DNA of 19,788 nt from Deltaproteobacteria bacterium (GTDB lineage: Bacteria; Desulfobacterota; Desulfobacteria; Desulfobacterales; SURF-15): positions 1 to 19,788 of the forward strand of contig JAHEHB010000043.1 of NCBI GenBank assembly GCA_024644775.1, given 5' to 3'. Both the position numbers and the translations under genes were made by a program. Every line of letters begins with the position of its first letter. Within the stretch, counting starts at the first letter, position 1. Of the stretch, positions 15,113 to 19,788 are shown piece by piece. Under the pieces are notes generated by a model. That model was not told where the DNA came from and made no database searches. It was given only the letters and a program-made list of their open reading frames with translations.

Positions 15113-16228
15113 ATGGACAAATCAAACACCAGCGAACTTGAATGTATACAGTGCAACAAGTGCCAGCTCAGTTGCCCTTTGAATCGGGTCGACCCCACCT
15201 ATTCTCCCAGGGGTAATACATTGCAATTACTGTTAGAGGGGGATGAAAAATTCACAGAGGACAAAGATCTTTTCCGGTGTCTTACGTGTTTTCAATGTAA
15301 AGAAGTTTGCCCGTCAAGTATCAAGTACATCGAAGCCGTCAGGCAGGCCCGCAAGAAAGCCCGAGAAAAGGGACAAATCGATGAGTGCAAACATGGAACG
15401 ATTCTACGTACCATTCAACAATTTCAGGCGGATTTGCAGGTTCCCCAAAACCGGTTGGTAAATTTAGATACGGATACGTTTGTCGACTCCGGTGAGATAC
15501 TATATTTTGTCGGTTGCCTGCCGGTATTCGATTTTGTTTTCCCTCATACCACTAGCATAACGACGGCTAAAAATACGCTAAAGATTTTAAATGGTGCCGG
15601 AATCAAACCGGTTGTTTCCAATAGTGAAAAGTGCTGTGGTTATGACCTTTTATGGAACGGAGAGACCGGCGTTTTTCGGAAGCTGGCAGAATCAAACCTT
15701 AAGTTGTTTAAGGAACTGGGAATAAAAAAAATCATCACCAGTTGTGCTGAATGTTTTGCGACGTTAAGAGACGAATATCCTGCAATAGAAAACGTAGACT
15801 GGGAAGTGCAGCATATAACGGAGTTTATAGCGGAAGCACTGGGACAAGGAGACCTGAAGCTAACCACATCGGTGGAGGAAACGGTGACCTATCACGATCC
15901 CTGCAGACTCGGCAGGGTCGGCCACAATTATGATGCACCCCGACATATTCTGAAAAATATCGCCGGACTCGACTTTAAAGAGATGGAGTTTATCCGGGAA
16001 AACTCACGCTGTTGCGGAGTCGGTGGTTTCTCAAATTGTGACTCATACATCAAGTTTTTGCAGTCCGATCGCCTGGAAGAGGCGGCAGAAACCGGCGCAA
16101 AACACGTCATAACAGCCTGTCCCAAATGCCGGATCCATTTTAACTGTTATCTTGACGGCAAACCCATCAGGGATCTGCCGCCGTTAAATATCACCGATAT
16201 CACAGAGATCGTAGCTAAAGCCTTGTAA
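15113..16228 (+). CDS. HdrD/GlcF-like Fe-S oxidoreductase with two CCG domains
   Basis: A 371-residue protein that equals an HdrC fused to an HdrB. The N-terminal ferredoxin part has Cys11, 14, 17 and 21 (CIQCNKCQLSC) and Cys56, 59, 62 and 66 (CLTCFQCKEVC). The first CCG domain has Cys135, Cys174-175, Cys211 and Cys214. The second has Cys264, Cys300-301, Cys336 and Cys339. This layout is shared by HdrD, GlcF and the iron-sulfur subunits of lactate and glycerol-3-phosphate dehydrogenases. Directly upstream of a GlcD-like flavoprotein, it is most likely that enzyme's electron-accepting subunit, passing electrons toward MvhD/HdrA. It follows mvhD after a palindromic repeat. The ribosome-binding site is weak (CAGG). 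Confidence 0.88.
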   Translation: MDKSNTSELECIQCNKCQLSCPLNRVDPTYSPRGNTLQLLLEGDEKFTEDKDLFRCLTCFQCKEVCPSSIKYIEAVRQARKKAREKGQIDECKHGTILRTIQQFQADLQVPQNRLVNLDTDTFVDSGEILYFVGCLPVFDFVFPHTTSITTAKNTLKILNGAGIKPVVSNSEKCCGYDLLWNGETGVFRKLAESNLKLFKELGIKKIITSCAECFATLRDEYPAIENVDWEVQHITEFIAEALGQGDLKLTTSVEETVTYHDPCRLGRVGHNYDAPRHILKNIAGLDFKEMEFIRENSRCCGVGGFSNCDSYIKFLQSDRLEEAAETGAKHVITACPKCRIHFNCYLDGKPIRDLPPLNITDITEIVAKAL

Positions 16229-16265
16229 ATTCAATTTATTTACAGTAAAAACAAACCCTGAAAAA

Positions 16266-17759
16266 ATGACCAGCAAAAAACAATTCCAAGAGTATTGCCG
16301 CGAAGAAAACATCTTATTCAGCGAAAACCTGGACCAGCGCTACAAGAGTGACGCTTCTTTCTTGACACTGGGCAAACCCTTTGCCCTTGTGTTTCCCAGA
16401 AATGAGTCGGAGGTAAAAAAGGTAATTTCTTTCGCCGCTCAACACAAACTGGCGATTACGCCCCGTGCCATGGGATCCAGTACAGCCGGTGCAGCACTGG
16501 CTGATGCACACGCCATTCTGATGGTGGTCGATCGGTTGGGGGTCTGTGACCAATGGGGTATGCGCCAAAGAAAACCGAAGATTAAAATTGTTGACAGGGA
16601 TTTACAGCCCACCGAAATTAAGGAAAATGATGATAGAGAGTTGTATGCCATTGTCGGAAGTGGCCTCTCCACTGATGAACTGGATCGATATCTAAAAAAA
16701 ATAAACTACCACACAGCGGTCGTTCCTTCCTCCGGCTGGTCGAGTATTGCCGGTAATTTTGCAACAAACGCCGGGGGAAACGGCACACCCAAATACGGAA
16801 CCTTCAAGGATATCGTCGGTTACCTGAAAATGGTGGTAGTCGATGACCAAGGTGAAAAAACCGTTGAAATTACTGACAAAAATGAAATTGAAATATTGGG
16901 CGGATTTCAGGGCACCTTGGGGGTAATTTTGGAAATCGGCGTGCTAATCGTCCCGATTCTGGATTCCTCCGATACGGAAAACGTCGTATTGTCGTACGAA
17001 TCGGATGATATCGCGGAAATCGGAGAAAAAATGGGGACCCTAATCGAAGATACCCAGAAAAACTGTTCCTTTTTAAACGCGGAATTTTTGTTTATCGATC
17101 CCCTGCTGTTACAAAAGGATGATGTCTTATGGGAAAATAAGGAGCTGGCCGATTTCCTTAAAGTCGAAGAACAGAACAGAAAGATGCTGCTATTGTACCA
17201 GGGTGAAAAAAACGGTATGCATAATCTGGAAAGCATTGTCAAAAAATATAACGGCGTAATCTATCGAAATATTTCCGTCGAAAATATGAACATCATGCTG
17301 GGGGTCAGAAAGGCAGCCACCGGAAAATCAACGGCAAGAGTGGCGATTCCGGGATTTGAGGATATCTATGTCACCAAGCCTTCAAAGTTGGGAATCGTTC
17401 TTAAGAAAATATTTGAGCTATGTGAAGGAAAACTCCCCGGAAGACCCATTGGGCATCAGTATATCGATGGAATCGTCATCCACTACAGGCCTCAAGCGCT
17501 GGTTACCAAAGAAGAGTATTTGAAAGCCTGGCAGTTAACCCAGGAATTGAATGAAGCGATTGTCAATAACGAAAAGTATTTTACCCTCAAGAGAAAAGAA
17601 CACGGCCTTGGTCTTGAGCTGTTTAAATTGTCCGACACACAGAGAAAGGCGGAGTTAACCATGCTCAAAAAGAAATACGACCCCCAGAATATTTTTAATC
17701 CCCACCTTTTTTCGAGTGAACCAAAAATCAATTTTATCGGAGCAGAGCTTAAAATCTAA
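16266..17759 (+). CDS. GlcD-like FAD-binding dehydrogenase
   Basis: A 497-residue flavoprotein of the vanillyl-alcohol oxidase/PCMH family, the group of glycolate oxidase GlcD and D-lactate dehydrogenase. The FAD domain (about 35-230) contains FALVFPRNESEVKKVI, RAMGSSTAGAAL, VGSGLSTDEL, GWSSIAGNFATNAGGNG and the GTLGVI segment. The FAD-oxidase C-terminal domain ends EHGLGLELF...KKKYDPQNIFNP. Unlike most relatives, a charged insertion of about 30 residues (about 88-122) splits the first half of the FAD domain, and the expected GHxGDGNxH motif reads GHQYIDGIVIH. A 2-hydroxyacid substrate is likely from the family, but the changed motif warns against naming it. It begins 37 bases after the HdrD-like gene; no clear ribosome-binding site is seen. 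It is the last gene of the operon. Confidence 0.85.
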   Translation: MTSKKQFQEYCREENILFSENLDQRYKSDASFLTLGKPFALVFPRNESEVKKVISFAAQHKLAITPRAMGSSTAGAALADAHAILMVVDRLGVCDQWGMRQRKPKIKIVDRDLQPTEIKENDDRELYAIVGSGLSTDELDRYLKKINYHTAVVPSSGWSSIAGNFATNAGGNGTPKYGTFKDIVGYLKMVVVDDQGEKTVEITDKNEIEILGGFQGTLGVILEIGVLIVPILDSSDTENVVLSYESDDIAEIGEKMGTLIEDTQKNCSFLNAEFLFIDPLLLQKDDVLWENKELADFLKVEEQNRKMLLLYQGEKNGMHNLESIVKKYNGVIYRNISVENMNIMLGVRKAATGKSTARVAIPGFEDIYVTKPSKLGIVLKKIFELCEGKLPGRPIGHQYIDGIVIHYRPQALVTKEEYLKAWQLTQELNEAIVNNEKYFTLKRKEHGLGLELFKLSDTQRKAELTMLKKKYDPQNIFNPHLFSSEPKINFIGAELKI

Positions 17760-17799
17760 AAAAAAACAATCTCCTTTTATGATGATAACTGCATACACC

Positions 17800-17829
17800 T
17801 TGACGGGTTGTCTGCTTCTATCGTATCTT
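17800..17829 (+). promoter_or_regulatory. Candidate sigma70 promoter for the GHKL ATPase gene
   Basis: TTGACG at 17800-17805 and TATCTT at 17824-17829 are 18 bases apart. They lie about 60 bases before the GTG start, in the 132-base gap after the operon, and suggest separate transcription. No terminator is visible between the two units. Confidence 0.4.
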
Positions 17830-17891
17830 TAACTTTCTTGAGCGAATTGTTAATATCAGAATAACCAAACGACAGCTTCTGGAGATTGGCG

Positions 17892-19736
17892 GTGGCAAAA
17901 TCCACTCAGAAAAGAGGAAAAAAAGACCCCTCTGCCGGGAAGCTGCGCATCGCCGATCATTGGAATGCGATCAGCATCATTGCCAGCTCTCAAGCCAATC
18001 CGCTGAAAGCAGTGGCTGAGTTTGTGGAAAACAGTATTGATGCACGGGCCCAAAAAATTGCCATCACGCGGGGAAAGAAGAAGGGTGAATTTTATCTCAA
18101 GATCAGCGACGAGGGTGAAGGCATTCCGAGGAATGAAAGCGGATTGCCCGATTTTCGGTACGTAGCGACGCACATTTGTGATTCCATAAAGCGACAATTA
18201 AAGGCCAAGGGCGCAGAAGGAGTCCAGGGCGAATTCGGCATTGGCCTCCTTAGTTTTTGGACGGTTGGCCAGAACCTGAGTATGGCCTGTTGCGGAGCCG
18301 ATGGAAACAAATACGAAATGATCATGGCCAAAAATTCACCGGATTTTTCGGTTCTGAAGAAACGTGTATTGATTCCCTTCGAAGGAACAGACCTGATGAT
18401 CTATCCCCTATTGCCCGGGTTACGATCCTTGACCGGTGAGAAGATCCAGCGCTATCTTGCGTCCGAACTCAGAGACCGAATCAAGGAATCGGAGGTAACG
18501 ATCACAGTTGTGGATCGAACAAGCCGAACCGAGCATATCGTGGTTCCGCGACAGTTCACCGGGCGGCTGCTTCATGACCTGCGGCCTGATGAGACCGCAC
18601 CGGGTGATATCTACCTGGAACTGTATCTCAGCGATCCCGGCTCCGCCAATGAGGTTGGATTGTATCGGGGGGGAACACGGGTCCTATCGTCGGTAAGTGA
18701 ACTCGATCATTTTCAAAAAGAACCGTGGAATGCAGGGTATTTGCAGGGTATTGTCGACGCTCCGTTCCTGAATCTGACACCGGGGACCCGCCAGGGGATT
18801 ATTCGTGATGACCGGTTTGAAGCGTTCTGCCGGGCAATGGAACCGGTTGAAGAGCGGCTTCAGCAGATAATCGACGAACAGCGCAAGGCGGAAGAAGAAC
18901 GGTCCAGTCGCCAGATTCTGCGTACGGTTCAGCGCGCCCTGAGGGAAGCGTTTTTGCGTCTTCCCCAGGAGGAATATGACTGGTTCGAGATTCATGCCCG
19001 GAAAACTCCAAAAAAAAGAAACCCTCTTTATCCTGCAGGGTCGGTTATGGATGCTGCCCGGGATACGAATGGCCGGGCGGGTGAAACGCCCGAAAAAGCG
19101 CTTGAGCCTGAGGGTGATGACCGGGAGCAAAGAAAATTCTTTGAGTACGCCGGCCCGCTGTTCAGTGCACTGATCTCCCCAAAGTCGAGTGTGGTCCCTG
19201 TTTGCAAACAAAAGAAATACCACGCGGTATGCCGGGATCGCTCAAGACGAACCCTCTGGGAAAACCTAGACTATCACTGGGAAATTTCCGAGGGTGAAGG
19301 TCAACTCGAGAGCAACGATGGGGATGCTGTGATCTTTAAGGCCCCCCCGGAGCCATGCCTCACCACACTGAGGCTCATCGTCCGTCAGGGCATTTCGGAA
19401 CGTAGGGATGAGGCGTTGATAACCGTCACCGAATCACTAATGGATCAACCGACAGGGGCCGGAGGGGTGCGTAAAGGGCTCCCCGGGTATACGTATCGCA
19501 GGGCTCCGGGGGAGATGTGGCGTTCAAGATTCGATGTGGACAAAAACGTGATCCTGATCAACAACGGGCACCGAGACTTTGTGTACGCCGGCAAGCAGAA
19601 GACCCGCAAGCTTCGCTATATTTGTCGCCTGTTCTGTAAGGAATTGGTTCGTCACAATTTTCCCGGTATGCAGACCGATGACCTCCTTGAGCGAATGATC
19701 GAACTGTCTTTGTACACCGAAGAGCATCTGAAATAA
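17892..19736 (+). CDS. GHKL-type (Hsp90/MutL/MORC-like) ATPase of unknown role
   Basis: A 614-residue protein, apparently cytoplasmic. The N-terminal GHKL ATP-binding fold has its motifs intact: N-box EFVENSIDA (Glu43, Asn47, Asp50), DEGEGIP (Asp73, Gly75, Gly77) and GEFGIGLLSFW (from 113). A transducer-like region extends to about 310 and a charged helical segment rich in Glu, Arg and Gln follows (about 315-360). Residues about 415-510 resemble a small beta-sandwich (WEISEGEG, VIFKAPPEP, LRLIVRQG). The C-terminal about 80 residues contain VILINNGHRDF and a helical end. There is no kinase dimerisation domain, and no membrane segment. Start: the GTG at 17892 has GGAG seven bases upstream; the in-frame TTG at 17886 is too close to it. 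Role unknown; DNA handling, chaperone or phage defence are all possible. Confidence 0.8.
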   Translation: MAKSTQKRGKKDPSAGKLRIADHWNAISIIASSQANPLKAVAEFVENSIDARAQKIAITRGKKKGEFYLKISDEGEGIPRNESGLPDFRYVATHICDSIKRQLKAKGAEGVQGEFGIGLLSFWTVGQNLSMACCGADGNKYEMIMAKNSPDFSVLKKRVLIPFEGTDLMIYPLLPGLRSLTGEKIQRYLASELRDRIKESEVTITVVDRTSRTEHIVVPRQFTGRLLHDLRPDETAPGDIYLELYLSDPGSANEVGLYRGGTRVLSSVSELDHFQKEPWNAGYLQGIVDAPFLNLTPGTRQGIIRDDRFEAFCRAMEPVEERLQQIIDEQRKAEEERSSRQILRTVQRALREAFLRLPQEEYDWFEIHARKTPKKRNPLYPAGSVMDAARDTNGRAGETPEKALEPEGDDREQRKFFEYAGPLFSALISPKSSVVPVCKQKKYHAVCRDRSRRTLWENLDYHWEISEGEGQLESNDGDAVIFKAPPEPCLTTLRLIVRQGISERRDEALITVTESLMDQPTGAGGVRKGLPGYTYRRAPGEMWRSRFDVDKNVILINNGHRDFVYAGKQKTRKLRYICRLFCKELVRHNFPGMQTDDLLERMIELSLYTEEHLK

Positions 19737-19788
19737 ACTGAAACTGCTCAGTTCAAGGCTTTTTGATAAGTATATAAAGATCACCTTC

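Noticed and set aside
9553..17759. Sulfur-oxidising sHdr system
   Set aside because: No lipoate-binding protein, TusA or DsrE gene is present, and the MvhD and GlcD-like genes do not belong to that system.
15113..17759. LldEFG/LutABC lactate utilisation operon
   Set aside because: The iron-sulfur protein has the HdrD/GlcF layout and the flavoprotein is GlcD-like. No LutB or LutC type protein is present.
18684..19223. Antisense open frame of 179 codons inside the GHKL gene
   Set aside because: It lies wholly opposite a gene with clear ATPase motifs, and its translation shows no recognisable domain.

Overview
The window looks like the chromosome of an anaerobic, probably sulfate-reducing or syntrophic member of the Desulfobacterota (former Deltaproteobacteria, Desulfobacterales-like). 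This is inferred from an Hdr/MvhD electron-transfer operon with a GltD module inside HdrA, a PEP-CTERM protein, the moderate base composition, and scattered palindromic intergenic repeats of a type I associate with that group. No rRNA, tRNA or marker protein fixes the taxonomy.

Layout. (1) 49-795 encodes an exported PEP-CTERM protein and is followed by a perfect 19-bp hairpin. (2) 847-1963 is a decayed mobile element with long imperfect inverted ends and the N-terminal part of an integrase-type transposase. Its right end cuts off a minus-strand MFS transporter gene, of which only about 75 codons remain (1963-2187). (3) 2258-3592 (minus) encodes a class III aminotransferase that probably shared a transcript with the lost transporter. 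(4) 3930-5148 encodes a secreted eight-TPR protein and a tiny single-pass membrane protein. (5) 5541-6350 encodes a lytic transglycosylase and is followed by a 125-bp MITE-like inverted-repeat element. (6) 6692-9046 encodes a membrane-anchored acidic-repeat protein and a TPR-class III nucleotide cyclase. (7) 9553-17759 is the main block: hdrC, hdrB, hdrA with an embedded GltD/NfnL-like module, mvhD, an HdrD-like CCG protein and a GlcD-like flavoprotein, behind a good sigma70-type promoter. (8) 17892-19736 encodes a GHKL (Hsp90/MutL/MORC-like) ATPase with a possible beta-sandwich and a conserved-looking C-terminal part.

How the genes may work together. HdrA, HdrB and HdrC can form the classical flavin-bifurcating core, and MvhD is the usual adaptor on HdrA. 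There are no hydrogenase or formate dehydrogenase genes here. Instead HdrA carries its own NAD(P)H-type flavin module, and the operon ends with an HdrD/GlcF-like protein plus a GlcD-like FAD dehydrogenase. The simplest reading is a soluble complex that couples oxidation of a 2-hydroxyacid-like substrate, or reduction of its oxo form, to NAD(P)(H) and ferredoxin by electron bifurcation or confurcation. The substrate cannot be read from the sequence.

Intergenic regions contain several repeat types: a CTTTGTG/CACAAAG palindrome family at three places, a CCAAAT-type inverted repeat upstream of the hdr promoter, and the MITE-like element.
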